11,259 bases of DNA from Bacillota bacterium (lineage in GTDB: Bacteria; Bacillota; Clostridia; Lachnospirales; Cellulosilyticaceae): assembly GCA_023457875.1 (NCBI GenBank), contig JAEXBC010000160.1:1-11259 (forward strand), read 5' to 3'. The notes beneath the pieces are model-generated. The model saw nothing but the letters and a program-made list of their open reading frames with translations. It was not told where the DNA came from and ran no database searches. This document shows, in pieces, positions 1 through 7,325 of this stretch; position 1 is the stretch's first letter; each line of letters begins with the position of its first letter. A program made the position numbers and the translations under genes.

Positions 1-1660
1 CTTCTAGGCTTTCTCTTGATAGCTTCTCATCGCTTAACTGGGCAATGCAGGGATGCTCTTTTGAGCCACAAACAGGACAAGGTACATTGTCCTCTAAGCT
101 TTTAGCAATTTCTCCCGCTTGATTGGTAAGCCACTTTTTAAAGCTTTGCCTATACTCATTGTCATAGCTTTGATAAAGCTTTTCCTTCTTGTCAATGCAT
201 TGCTGGTGCTCTTCTAATTGAAGTACTACTCCTTTTAGCTGCTGATATTTAACTTCTCTTTCGTCCTTTAATTTTAAGATATCAAGAGTTTCCTTTTGCT
301 TTATCATACACACATTAAGGCGTCTTTGAAGGTCTTCCTTTTCCTTAAGCTTCTCTTCATTTTCAGTGATTTGTTGCTTTAAGGCTTCTATATCTTGTAG
401 GAGCTGATTATACTTATGGGTTGCCTTAATGGCTAGTTCTTGCTCTTTTTTCATTTCCTCCCGTTTTTGTTCTAGCTGCTCCACCTTGGGCTGATAGAGT
501 TCTAAACGACTGTAGCTTTTCTTAAGTAGTTCTATTTCTTCTGGAAGCTTTTCATTTTCCTTAATGCGCTTATTTTGCTCTATCAATTGTTCTTCTATTT
601 TGCTAAGGCGCAATTTATGCTCCTCTAATTGCTGCTTATTGACCAAAAACTCCTCCTTAAGCTCCACCACAATTTCTTCTAAAGGGATGATGGGTAAGGT
701 CTTATCCGTCTTTTTAATTTGCTCTTCTAAGGCCTTAAAGTGGTCTTGTTGCTGTTCTAAGTCTTTAAGCTCTTTTTCGCCTTTTTCTTTTTCTTTGACA
801 TATTCATATTGCTGATTAAGAAGTACTAGCTTAGATTGATGACCTACTAATTCCCTTTCTAGCTTGACTAATGCCTCCTTTGCCGCCTTTTCTTCCTTTT
901 CTTTCTCCATACACCTTTCATTTAGCAAAGCCACTACCTGCTCAGCATTATGTATCACCTTTGTATTCACATAATCCATAAGGGGATCATCTTCCTGTAG
1001 TTCAATATTGCCTAAAAGGTTTTCATAAAGTAGCTGCTTTTCTTTTAATGTTTCTCTTGAAGAGGTGTAAATAAGCTCTAGGGCCTTTTCGACATTTTGA
1101 TATATCCCTGTTTCAAAAATATCCTGAAGAATTTGCTGACGTTCCTTGCTACTCACAGTTAATAGCTCTCGAAACTTATTTTGTGCAATCATAATCACCT
1201 GTCTAAACTGGTTGATATTAAAGTGGAGTAGCTCAACAATCTTTTCTCCCACTTCATTGTACTTGGAGGATATTAAGTGATAGCTATCCTCTTCCTTCTT
1301 GTATAGTTCCACCTCACTTGGTATTTTTATCAACTTATCACTATTTCCTCTTTTGGCAGCACGCTCATATTGTGGTCTTCTAATAATGCGGTATTCCTGC
1401 TGCCTAAGTTTAAAGAAAAGCTCTACCTGAGTGATTGCTTCTTCATCTGCAAATTTACTGCGCATGGCTTCACCGCTACGTTCTCCTCCATTGGTTTCTC
1501 CATAGAGGGCATAGCAAATGGCATCCAAAATAGTGGTCTTACCTCCACCAGTTGGCCCATAAATAAGGAACATATTGGCATCTTGAAGGCAAGAAAAATC
1601 GATAATCTGCTCCCCTGCATAAGGACCAAAGGCAATCATTTTTAATATGCTAGGCCTCAT
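1..1660 (-). CDS. sbcC: SbcC, ATPase/SMC-like subunit of the SbcCD nuclease (N-terminal part, cut by window edge)
   Basis: SbcC partners SbcD in a Rad50/Mre11-type complex that opens hairpins and processes protein-blocked DNA ends. About 553 residues are visible, running off the left edge in an open frame. The N-terminus has the ABC-type nucleotide-binding fold with Walker A GPTGGGKTT at residues 35-43. From about residue 190 it becomes a long Glu/Lys/Gln/Leu-rich coiled coil. It reaches a zinc-hook motif CPVC (Cys528 and Cys531, codons at 68-79), where two SbcC molecules dimerise through zinc. The hook usually sits mid-protein, so roughly half the gene lies outside, including the return coil, signature motif and Walker B. 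The ATG at 1660 follows a strong AGGAGGG site inside the end of sbcD. The gene overlaps sbcD by 11 bp, which implies translational coupling. No frameshift was seen. The family assignment is very secure. Confidence 0.96.
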   Translation of the reverse strand, partial: MRPSILKMIAFGPYAGEQIIDFSCLQDANMFLIYGPTGGGKTTILDAICYALYGETNGGERSGEAMRSKFADEEAITQVELFFKLRQQEYRIIRRPQYERAAKRGNSDKLIKIPSEVELYKKEEDSYHLISSKYNEVGEKIVELLHFNINQFRQVIMIAQNKFRELLTVSSKERQQILQDIFETGIYQNVEKALELIYTSSRETLKEKQLLYENLLGNIELQEDDPLMDYVNTKVIHNAEQVVALLNERCMEKEKEEKAAKEALVKLERELVGHQSKLVLLNQQYEYVKEKEKGEKELKDLEQQQDHFKALEEQIKKTDKTLPIIPLEEIVVELKEEFLVNKQQLEEHKLRLSKIEEQLIEQNKRIKENEKLPEEIELLKKSYSRLELYQPKVEQLEQKREEMKKEQELAIKATHKYNQLLQDIEALKQQITENEEKLKEKEDLQRRLNVCMIKQKETLDILKLKDEREVKYQQLKGVVLQLEEHQQCIDKKEKLYQSYDNEYRQSFKKWLTNQAGEIAKSLEDNVPCPVCGSKEHPCIAQLSDEKLSRESLE

Positions 1661-2807
1661 ATTTTCCCTCCTCAATCTCCTTAATCGTCGCTTGTATATA
1701 AGCCTTTTCTTCCTCATCAAAGGTATTTTCTCCAATGAAATCCAAAAACTCCATAAATACCTCTGTAATCGTCTTCTCCTTAGCTGACATAAAATCGGTA
1801 CTATTAGTATTTTCGCCCTCTTGGGCACCCTTTTCTTCCTCCAGCCATTCACTTCCTAAGATATTAGGGTAAATATGTCTTAAGGTAGCTGTTGTATCTT
1901 GAAGGGGATTGCCCTCTACTTTCACATAAACATAGTCTTCTTTATGCATATCCTCACTAGCGCCAGCAATAATTTCTTCTAAGCTTCCCTTAATGATCCT
2001 TACATCTCTTTTTGGTGTTAAGGCTCTTTCCTCTATATCCTTTAACTGATTACCTTCAAGGGTTAGCAGTACATATCCCTTCTTTTGATTTGCCTCGGAG
2101 GTGGAATATTTCAGCAAGGAACCGCTATAGCGAACTCTTTGCCCCATGGCTTGTCTTTTGTGAAGATGTCCTAAGGCTGTATAAGTGAAATCCTTAAAGT
2201 GTTCTGCCCGCACCAAATCTGCTCCGCCTACCACACTTAGCCTTCTTTCAGATTCAGATAGTTCTCCCCCTGTAACGAAAGCATGGGCAACTAAAATAGT
2301 AGGAATTTCTCTTTGTTCTTCTTTGATTTTACTTACTAAATAGCCAATAGCCTCATCATGTCTTTTAATACTTTCATCTCCTGCGATTTCCCTTACATGA
2401 CATGGCTCAATATAGGGAATCATAAAGACATCAATCTCTTGATCTTTAATATTTACAGTAATCTTTTGATAGCCCTTTTCGCACTTTCCTGTAATATAAA
2501 GATGCTGACTCATAAAGAGCTTGCTGCCAAAGTCAATACGTTCTCCACTATCGTGATTACCTGAGATAATCACGGTGTCTAGCTTATATTTTAAAGTAAC
2601 CTGACTAATAAAATCATTAAACAATTCTACTGCTCCCTCGCTTGGAATTGTTTTATCATAAATATCTCCTGCTATGAGCAGTAGATCCACTTGTTCTTCT
2701 TCAATCACGGCTAGTAGCTGCTTTAATACAAAGGCTTGATCTTCAAGGAGACTATAGCCATGTAGACTTCTACCCAAATGCCAATCAGATGTATGTAGAA
2801 TTTTCAT
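1650..2807 (-). CDS. sbcD: SbcD, Mre11-like nuclease subunit of SbcCD
   Basis: SbcD is the manganese-dependent phosphoesterase that supplies the nuclease active site of SbcCD. At 385 residues it has the usual family length. The metal-binding motifs appear in order: SDWH (D8, H10), GDIYD (residues 47-51), GNHD (83-86), VAH (H175) and GHLH (H214, H216). The C-terminal third is the capping region and SbcC-contact part, ending in an acidic helix. The frame could begin at a GTG at 2810, but the ATG at 2807 is preferred. It lies five bases after an AGAGGTG ribosome binding site and gives the canonical MKILHTSDWH start. The gene is first in an sbcD-sbcC operon and is divergent from the hydrolase gene across a 175-bp gap. 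All catalytic residues look intact. Confidence 0.97.
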   Translation of the reverse strand: MKILHTSDWHLGRSLHGYSLLEDQAFVLKQLLAVIEEEQVDLLLIAGDIYDKTIPSEGAVELFNDFISQVTLKYKLDTVIISGNHDSGERIDFGSKLFMSQHLYITGKCEKGYQKITVNIKDQEIDVFMIPYIEPCHVREIAGDESIKRHDEAIGYLVSKIKEEQREIPTILVAHAFVTGGELSESERRLSVVGGADLVRAEHFKDFTYTALGHLHKRQAMGQRVRYSGSLLKYSTSEANQKKGYVLLTLEGNQLKDIEERALTPKRDVRIIKGSLEEIIAGASEDMHKEDYVYVKVEGNPLQDTTATLRHIYPNILGSEWLEEEKGAQEGENTNSTDFMSAKEKTITEVFMEFLDFIGENTFDEEEKAYIQATIKEIEEGKYEA

Positions 2808-2810
2808 CAC

Positions 2811-2820
2811 TTCACCTCTT
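2811..2820 (-). promoter_or_regulatory. Ribosome binding site deciding the sbcD start
   Basis: On the minus strand this reads AAGAGGTGAA. The GGTG core lies five bases before the ATG at 2807 but only two before the alternative GTG at 2810, so the ATG is the better start. Confidence 0.6.
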
Positions 2821-2846
2821 TTTCACTTCTTCGTGTTATTATTCAT

Positions 2847-2878
2847 AGTATACTATTTCTTATAAAATAACTAGCCAA
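2847..2878 (-). promoter_or_regulatory. Possible sbcDC promoter
   Basis: The minus strand has a good -10 element TATACT (plus 2847-2852), lying in a TAGTATACTA palindrome. A TTGGCT hexamer lies at plus 2873-2878, but the spacer is 20 bp, longer than the 16-18 bp preferred by sigma-A. The -10 is believable in this position upstream of sbcD; the -35 is not convincing. Confidence 0.35.
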
Positions 2879-2905
2879 GAAATCTAAAACAACCACTATT
2901 TAGCA

Positions 2906-2935
2906 TTCATTTTTTATATCAACTTATGTTATAAT
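2906..2935 (+). promoter_or_regulatory. Extended -10 promoter of the hydrolase gene
   Basis: A perfect extended -10 sequence, TGTTATAAT (TGnTATAAT), covers 2927-2935. A weak -35 match TTCATT lies at 2906-2911, 18 bp upstream of the -10. Extended -10 promoters tolerate a poor -35 element. The -10 ends 47 bases before the hydrolase start codon, leaving a short leader. Confidence 0.65.
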
Positions 2936-2969
2936 AAGGTTATGTAAAAAATCGGAATATGTGGGATTT

Positions 2970-2974
2970 AGGAG
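2970..2974 (+). promoter_or_regulatory. Ribosome binding site deciding the hydrolase start
   Basis: AGGAG lies eight bases before the ATG at 2983. The in-frame ATG at 2959 has no comparable site upstream, so the shorter protein is chosen. Confidence 0.7.
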
Positions 2975-2982
2975 AAAAACAA

Positions 2983-4002
2983 ATGAACTTAAATATGCAA
3001 ATGAGCAGTTTTGATAAAAATAGTAAAAAGCGTAAAAAACGCTTATTTCAAATATCCATTGTTCTCTTAGCTATGCTTGGCGTCGTATACCAACAGCTAG
3101 GTATTTATTATGATGCAAGTCACTTAGGCCGAATGGGAAGGCTGGTTGATGTAAACGGTGTAAATATGCACCTTTATGAAGCTGGAAATAGCGATATTCC
3201 TATTGTCTTTGCAGCAAATATTGGTTCAAATGTACCTTATGTGGAAACCTATCTTCTCCATAGCAATCTCTCCTCCAAATATCATACCTTGGTCTATGAC
3301 AAGCCAGGATATGGTTGGAGCGATATAACTTCTGCCCCAAGAGATATTGATACCATTTGCGATGAAATACATACCCTCGTGCATAGTGATGAAATTCCGG
3401 ATGATGAAGATACTTATTTAAAACCCTTTGTATTTGTAGCCTATGGCATGGGTTCACTAGAAGCCCTTCGTTATGCCCAGCTTTATCCTGAAGATATTGC
3501 AGGTGTGGTCCTCATCGAGGGAGCCTCTCCGCAATTTTGCAAAGAATTTAACAATATTATGATTGTAGAAGCTTACATTACCAACGGTCTTCGTAATCTT
3601 GGTTTACTGCGTGCTATGGGGGAGACCAGCGTGGTAAATAATACGCTAAATAGTCATACGAGCTATCCTAAGAATTTGCAACTTCTTACTAAAGGCATTG
3701 GTCTTGAAAAAACATGGAATCGGAATATGATTGCCGAAAAACATAATGTGCAAAAAAATGGCGAAGCTGTCTTATCTGGTGGAGATTTGGGTGATATTCC
3801 ACTACGCATTATTACCTCAAAAGCCAATACATATAGCACCTGGAGCGCAACCCAAAAATCCATGCTTTCTCTTTCAACAGATTCAAAGCAAATCTATATA
3901 GAACATTCCACAAGCTACATTGAGGCAAGTGATGCGCCTACTATCCTTCAGGTCATCGAAGAACTTACACAGCATATTCAAGAACTTAAAGACGATGAAT
4001 AA
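2983..4002 (+). CDS. Membrane-anchored alpha/beta-hydrolase-fold protein with a degenerate catalytic triad
   Basis: This is a 339-residue protein. A Lys/Arg-rich stretch near residues 14-20 is followed by one hydrophobic segment (about 21-40), which suggests an N-terminal anchor with the fold outside the cell. The fold is recognisable from MGRLVDVNGVNMHLYEAG, then YDKPGYGWSD, the elbow region VAYGMGSLEALRYAQLYPE, and the end pattern STSYIEASDAP. In active relatives the elbow reads like GHSMG; here the nucleophile position is Gly155. The usual acid Asp after the late strand (EKDP-type) aligns with Asn282, and the usual His (SGHYI-type) aligns with Ser311. All three triad positions therefore appear lost while the reading frame is intact, so a non-catalytic or altered role is inferred. 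The triad alignment is by eye. It stands alone in its own transcription unit, divergent from sbcD. The substrate is unknown. Confidence 0.85.
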   Translation: MNLNMQMSSFDKNSKKRKKRLFQISIVLLAMLGVVYQQLGIYYDASHLGRMGRLVDVNGVNMHLYEAGNSDIPIVFAANIGSNVPYVETYLLHSNLSSKYHTLVYDKPGYGWSDITSAPRDIDTICDEIHTLVHSDEIPDDEDTYLKPFVFVAYGMGSLEALRYAQLYPEDIAGVVLIEGASPQFCKEFNNIMIVEAYITNGLRNLGLLRAMGETSVVNNTLNSHTSYPKNLQLLTKGIGLEKTWNRNMIAEKHNVQKNGEAVLSGGDLGDIPLRIITSKANTYSTWSATQKSMLSLSTDSKQIYIEHSTSYIEASDAPTILQVIEELTQHIQELKDDE

Positions 4003-4030
4003 AAAGAGGGCTATTGCACCAAGGATCTTG

Positions 4031-4075
4031 CGATAAGCTATTGTGCTCCTTTAATAGGCGTACAATAGCTTATCG
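4031..4075. terminator. Hairpin between convergent genes, probable terminator
   Basis: A perfect 14-bp inverted repeat, CGATAAGCTATTGT at 4031-4044 and ACAATAGCTTATCG at 4062-4075, surrounds a 17-base loop. On the plus strand it is followed by TTTCATTCCTT, a moderate T-rich tail, so it suits the hydrolase gene. For minus-strand transcripts from the pot/yedF side the immediate tail is not T-rich. A further GCTATTG copy at 4010-4016 could pair with CAATAGC at 4063-4069 to give an alternative hairpin followed on the minus strand by CCTCTTTTTATT. Confidence 0.7.
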
Positions 4076-4110
4076 TTTCATTCCTTAGTGGATAGCCCCA
4101 TTTTTATGGA

Positions 4111-4449
4111 TTAGAGTGTAACCACCTTTTCAGCTTGAAGGATGATATCTGATATTTCTTCCATATTCGTTATTCTCCCGACTTTTAACGAACGCGGACC
4201 ACAAACATTGAATACGCAGGTACCGCATGCTAATAGTTCAACACCTCTTGTCTCTAGTGCATCTAAAACATCTAAATAATGAGAATCTCTGGTCACTAGC
4301 TTGACTCCGGAATTATAAAAAATAATCACGTCTGGCTTATCTATACTTGCTAGAACCTTCCTAAGAAAGGTTCCTAACAAAGTACGTCCAACCCCTTCGT
4401 CTCCCCTCCCCAGTGTATCACTGTTAATCAGGATAACATTTCTATACAC
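4111..4449 (-). CDS. yedF: DsrE-like protein resembling the C-terminal domain of YedF (selenium-metabolism-associated)
   Basis: The 112-residue protein starts like the DsrE-like domain of YedF (VILINSDTLGRGDEGVG) and continues with DVIIFYNSGVKL, ELLACGTC and a final EEISDIILQAEKVV helix. Proteins called YedF usually have an N-terminal TusA-type sulfur-carrier domain before this one. That domain is absent here, so this is the stand-alone form. Cys75 and Cys78 of the CGTC motif are candidate sulfur- or selenium-handling residues, with Cys83 nearby. The start is a GTG, about seven bases after a run of five G within A-rich sequence. It lies 66 bases after potD with no clear terminator between, so it may be the last gene of the pot operon. 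The family is recognised from memory of the pattern. Its biochemical role is not established, and no other selenium gene is visible here. Confidence 0.8.
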   Translation of the reverse strand: MYRNVILINSDTLGRGDEGVGRTLLGTFLRKVLASIDKPDVIIFYNSGVKLVTRDSHYLDVLDALETRGVELLACGTCVFNVCGPRSLKVGRITNMEEISDIILQAEKVVTL

Positions 4450-4515
4450 CTTTTATCCCCCTTTTTTTTTGCCTTACTATATAATATGGCCTCTTGGGTA
4501 AATTGGTGTATTGAA

Positions 4516-5562
4516 TTAATTTGATGCTTTTACTTGTGTCCAAATACTACTATAAACATCTATAATGTCTGAAGGATCATTAAACATTTCCATAAGCTCA
4601 CCACTTGTAACTTCTTCAGGAGGATAAGCCACTTCACTATTTTTTATTTCCTCTGGAAGAAGCGCTCTTGCTGCTTCAATTGGTGTAGAATAACCGATAT
4701 ATTCTGCGTTCATTGCAGAAATTTCTGGTCTACATAAGAAATTGATGTATTCATATGCCTCCTCGACATTCTTGGCATTTTTTGAAACCACCATGGCATC
4801 TACGAAATAATTAGAACCTTCCTTTGGAATGGCATAGGCTAAATCAGGGTTTTCAGGAAGCATTACCATAGCATCTCCTGCCCATGCTAACATGAGGGCA
4901 GCTTCGCCATTAATCATTTTATTCTTTCCTTCATCCCCTACATAAGCAAGTACTAAAGGACTTTGTTCAATAAGCAGATTCTTAGCTTCTTCAAGCTCAG
5001 CCTTATCTCTTGTATTCATAGAATAGCCCAGCTTTTTGAGGGCAACCATAATCGAGTCTCTTTCACTATCATACATAAAAATTTGCTCTTTATACTTTTC
5101 ATCCCATAAGATATCCCAGCTGTCCACCTGTTCTTGTACCATGGTTTTATTATATACAATGCCCATGGTTCCCCACATATAAGGCACAGCATATTCATTG
5201 TTAGGATCATAAGGTAGGGATTTAAATCGGCCATCCACATTTGCATAGTTTGCTATCTTATTCATATCTAAAGGTAGCAGCATATCTTTATGAATCATTT
5301 TTTCCACCATATATTCAGAAGGAAAAAGTACATCATAGCTTGTGGTTTCTGATTCTACCTTAGCATACATCTCTTCATTGGTTGCGTAGTCCGAATAGAC
5401 AACCTTGATTCCTGTTTCTTTAGTAAACATTTGATTCACCTCAGGATCAATGTAATCTCCCCAGTTGTACACGATAACCTGCCTTGCGCTTTCACCATTT
5501 CCACAAGCTGCAGTAAATACAGTAAGTACTGCCACTAAAGCAATGCTTATATATTTTTTCAT
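4516..5562 (-). CDS. potD: PotD, spermidine/putrescine-binding lipoprotein
   Basis: PotD captures polyamines outside the cell and delivers them to the PotBC channel. The 348-residue protein begins with a lipoprotein signal peptide: a short basic start, a hydrophobic core and lipobox TAAC with Cys20 as the lipidated residue. Type 1 family landmarks follow in order: VYNWGDYIDPE, FTKETGIKVVYSDYATNEEMYAK, FPSEYMVEKM, YMWGTMGIVYN, ALKKLGYS, MLAWAGDAM, IPKEGSNYFVDAMV and GYSTPIEAAR. Compared from memory with E. coli PotD, the Trp/Tyr of NW..Y, the Trp of LAWAG and the Asp of FVDA are kept. The aromatic before that Asp is Phe rather than Trp. The frame also allows an ATG at 5574, but AAGGAG abuts it with no spacing, so the ATG at 5562 is preferred; either start keeps the lipobox. 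It is separated from potC by an unusual repeat array. Confidence 0.95.
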   Translation of the reverse strand: MKKYISIALVAVLTVFTAACGNGESARQVIVYNWGDYIDPEVNQMFTKETGIKVVYSDYATNEEMYAKVESETTSYDVLFPSEYMVEKMIHKDMLLPLDMNKIANYANVDGRFKSLPYDPNNEYAVPYMWGTMGIVYNKTMVQEQVDSWDILWDEKYKEQIFMYDSERDSIMVALKKLGYSMNTRDKAELEEAKNLLIEQSPLVLAYVGDEGKNKMINGEAALMLAWAGDAMVMLPENPDLAYAIPKEGSNYFVDAMVVSKNAKNVEEAYEYINFLCRPEISAMNAEYIGYSTPIEAARALLPEEIKNSEVAYPPEEVTSGELMEMFNDPSDIIDVYSSIWTQVKASN

Positions 5563-5574
5563 CTTTATTTTCAT

Positions 5575-5580
5575 CTCCTT
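5575..5580 (-). promoter_or_regulatory. Ribosome binding site deciding the potD start
   Basis: AAGGAG on the minus strand directly abuts the upstream ATG (5574), which is too close for initiation. It lies 12 bases before the second in-frame ATG (5562), at the long end of the usable range, so the second is favoured. Confidence 0.5.
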
Positions 5581-5608
5581 AGTTTTTATTTTTTGTTAAT
5601 ACCTTGTC

Positions 5609-5727
5609 TTAGCTTTGTCATAACTTCTTTTTAGCCTTGTCTTAACTTTATCTTAGTTTCATTTTAGTTTACTTTAGTTTTAATTTAGCGTTGCTTTAGT
5701 GTCATTTTAGCTTTGCTTAAGTTTTAT
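5609..5727 (-). repeat. Degenerate 11-bp tandem array between potC and potD
   Basis: Eleven imperfect units with plus-strand consensus TTAGYTTTRTY begin at 5609, 5620, 5631, 5642, 5653, 5664, 5674, 5685, 5696, 5707 and 5717. Spacing is 11 bp except for two steps of 10 bp. TTAG is exact in eight units, and the second T, the A and the seventh-position T occur in all eleven. On the sense (minus) strand this reads about RAYAAARCTAA, giving an A-rich, G-poor leader before potD with TAA in every frame. A looser TTAA at 5596 and TTAG at 5579 may be worn outer units. The array fills nearly all of the gap, abuts the potC stop codon and is clearly non-coding. Its function is unknown; curved DNA, an unstructured leader or decayed slippage repeats are possibilities. 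Confidence 0.85.
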
Positions 5728-6507
5728 TTATTCTTCTATGTCTTTATCTTTTTTTGTAGTTGACCTGAGGTTATTAACAATTAATATAGTAATAATGGTA
5801 ATAAACATTAAGGTGGACACCGCATTAATCGTAGGGTTTACGCCCTTTCGTGCCATGGAATAAATCTTGATTGGCAAGGTATCTACACCCGCACCTGTAT
5901 TAAAGAAGCTTACTACAAAATCATCAATTGATAAGGTAAAGGCTATGAAGCTCCCTGCAATAATCCCTGGCATAATCTCTGGCAAAATAACCTTTCTAAA
6001 GGCATACCAAGGGGTTGCTCCTAAATCTAGCGCGGCTTCATACAAGCTATAGTTCATTTGCTTAAGCTTTGGCATGATTGATAAGATCACATAGGGAATA
6101 CAAAAGGTAATATGCGAAATAATGAGCGTAGGTAATCCGAAGGGTAAATGAATCACCTTATAGAGCATCATTAACGAAATACCTGTAACAATATCTGGGC
6201 TTAAGACCGGAATAAAGGTAATGTTCATAACAAAGGTCTTCATAGAACCCTTCATTTTATTAATCCCTATGGCAGCACAGGTTCCAATCACTGTCGCTAC
6301 CAAAGCAGCAACTACAGCCACCGTAATGGTATAGAAAAAGGCTTGTTGAATACTCGTATCATTCATCATTCTTTGATACCAGTCAAAGGTAAATTCCTTC
6401 CATATAGGTAGCTTAGATTTATTAAAGGAAAAAATCATAAGTAATAAAACTGGGGCGTACATCACCAGCAAAATGATGATTAAATAAAAACGTTTCATAT
6501 ACTTCAT
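5728..6507 (-). CDS. potC: PotC, polyamine ABC transporter permease
   Basis: PotC is one of the two inner-membrane channel subunits of the polyamine importer. The 259-residue protein has the six hydrophobic segments expected for the family, the first at about residues 7-27. The cytoplasmic EAA loop, which docks onto PotA, begins at about residue 157 (YEAALDLGATPWYAFRKVILP) and runs through the conserved Gly and Pro. SIDDFVVSFF follows the loop, as is usual in PotC. The ATG at 6507 is chosen over an upstream in-frame TTG (6510) because it shares one base with the potB stop codon in a TGATG junction, typical of translational coupling, and has a G-rich GGGGGTGG site upstream. It is followed by the 11-bp repeat array rather than directly by potD. 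Confidence 0.95.
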   Translation of the reverse strand: MKYMKRFYLIIILLVMYAPVLLLMIFSFNKSKLPIWKEFTFDWYQRMMNDTSIQQAFFYTITVAVVAALVATVIGTCAAIGINKMKGSMKTFVMNITFIPVLSPDIVTGISLMMLYKVIHLPFGLPTLIISHITFCIPYVILSIMPKLKQMNYSLYEAALDLGATPWYAFRKVILPEIMPGIIAGSFIAFTLSIDDFVVSFFNTGAGVDTLPIKIYSMARKGVNPTINAVSTLMFITIITILIVNNLRSTTKKDKDIEE

Positions 6508-7325
6508 CAAAACAATCCACCCCCTTTATCCAAGGTGCCTTTATTGGACATAATGCCTAAGGTAACAAGGACAACAATCATAAGGAGCATAGATACAGCA
6601 CTACCAAATCCCATATCACCTGTTCTAGTAAACTGTTCTTCTATCACGTTACCAATTAACATTACCTTTCCACCACCAAGTAATCTGGTAATTAAAAAGG
6701 TAGTAAGTGAAGGCATAAATACCATAATAAGTCCTGTGGTCACGCCTGGCATACTTAAAGGCAATGTAACCTTTCTAAAGGTTGTAAGCCGATCTGCTCC
6801 CAAATCATAGGCAGCTTCTATTAAATGATGATTCATTTTTGCTAAAACATTATAAATAGGAAGTACCATAAATGGAAAGAAGTTATACACCATTCCAAAG
6901 ATAATACCACCACTACCATACAAAAACTGTATACTTTGATCAATGACGCCGATAGACTTTAAAAAACTATTAATAGCACCATTATTTTCTAGAAGGTTTG
7001 CCCATGCATAGGTACGAAGCAGTGAGTTCATCCACATAGGTAGCACCACCAAAATCAAGATAATGCTTTTACCTGACATTTCCTTACTTGCTAGTATCAT
7101 AGCCAGTGGATAGGCCAAAAGTAAGCAGATAATCGTACTTACTGTAGCCATCCAAATAGATTTCCACATGGCTTCAATGTAATACTTCTCCATGAATTTT
7201 TGGTAGTTGGCTAAAGTGAAGCTTCCCTCCACAAAAAAGCTAAAATAGACTATTAAAATAAGTGGTACCACCACAAAAATTGCTGACCATATCACATAAG
7301 GATAGGCAAGTGATTTTTTATTCAT
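6507..7325 (-). CDS. potB: PotB, polyamine ABC transporter permease
   Basis: PotB is the second channel subunit of the importer and forms a heterodimer with PotC in the membrane. At 272 residues it is of normal length. The first membrane segment lies at about residues 10-31 and further segments at about 57-80, 87-107, 137-160, 194-214 and near the C-terminus. The EAA loop starts at about residue 170 ([20 protein letters not shown]) and ends at the conserved SMPG. The sequence [10 protein letters not shown] after the third segment is typical of PotB. Its ATG overlaps the potA stop in an ATGA junction (7322-7325), with an AGGAG site about nine bases upstream inside potA. The motifs are intact and no oddities were noticed. 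Confidence 0.95.
   Translation of the reverse strand: MNKKSLAYPYVIWSAIFVVVPLILIVYFSFFVEGSFTLANYQKFMEKYYIEAMWKSIWMATVSTIICLLLAYPLAMILASKEMSGKSIILILVVLPMWMNSLLRTYAWANLLENNGAINSFLKSIGVIDQSIQFLYGSGGIIFGMVYNFFPFMVLPIYNVLAKMNHHLIEAAYDLGADRLTTFRKVTLPLSMPGVTTGLIMVFMPSLTTFLITRLLGGGKVMLIGNVIEEQFTRTGDMGFGSAVSMLLMIVVLVTLGIMSNKGTLDKGGGLF

Noticed and set aside
564..815. Plus-strand open frame rich in Ser, Leu and Cys
   Set aside because: It is the antisense of the SbcC coiled coil; its Ser/Leu/Cys bias mirrors the Glu/Lys/Gln codons of the real gene, and it has no ribosome binding site or recognisable motif.
1370..1645. Overlapping open frames on both strands inside the start of sbcC
   Set aside because: Both lie out of frame within the Walker A region of sbcC, which is clearly coding in its own frame.
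3200..3863. Minus-strand open frames opposite the hydrolase gene
   Set aside because: They lack ribosome binding sites and family motifs and are shadows of the alpha/beta-hydrolase gene.
4456..4470. C-run and T-run that resembles a terminator tail on the plus strand
   Set aside because: No stem-loop precedes it on the plus strand; on the minus strand it is the A-rich, G-rich ribosome binding region of the YedF-like gene.
5609..5727. CRISPR array
   Set aside because: The units are about 11 bp, degenerate and directly abutting, with no spacers and no cas genes.
5575..5727. Separate potD promoter within the array
   Set aside because: No credible TATAAT with a -35 at 16-18 bp could be found on the minus strand; only weak AT-rich partial matches.
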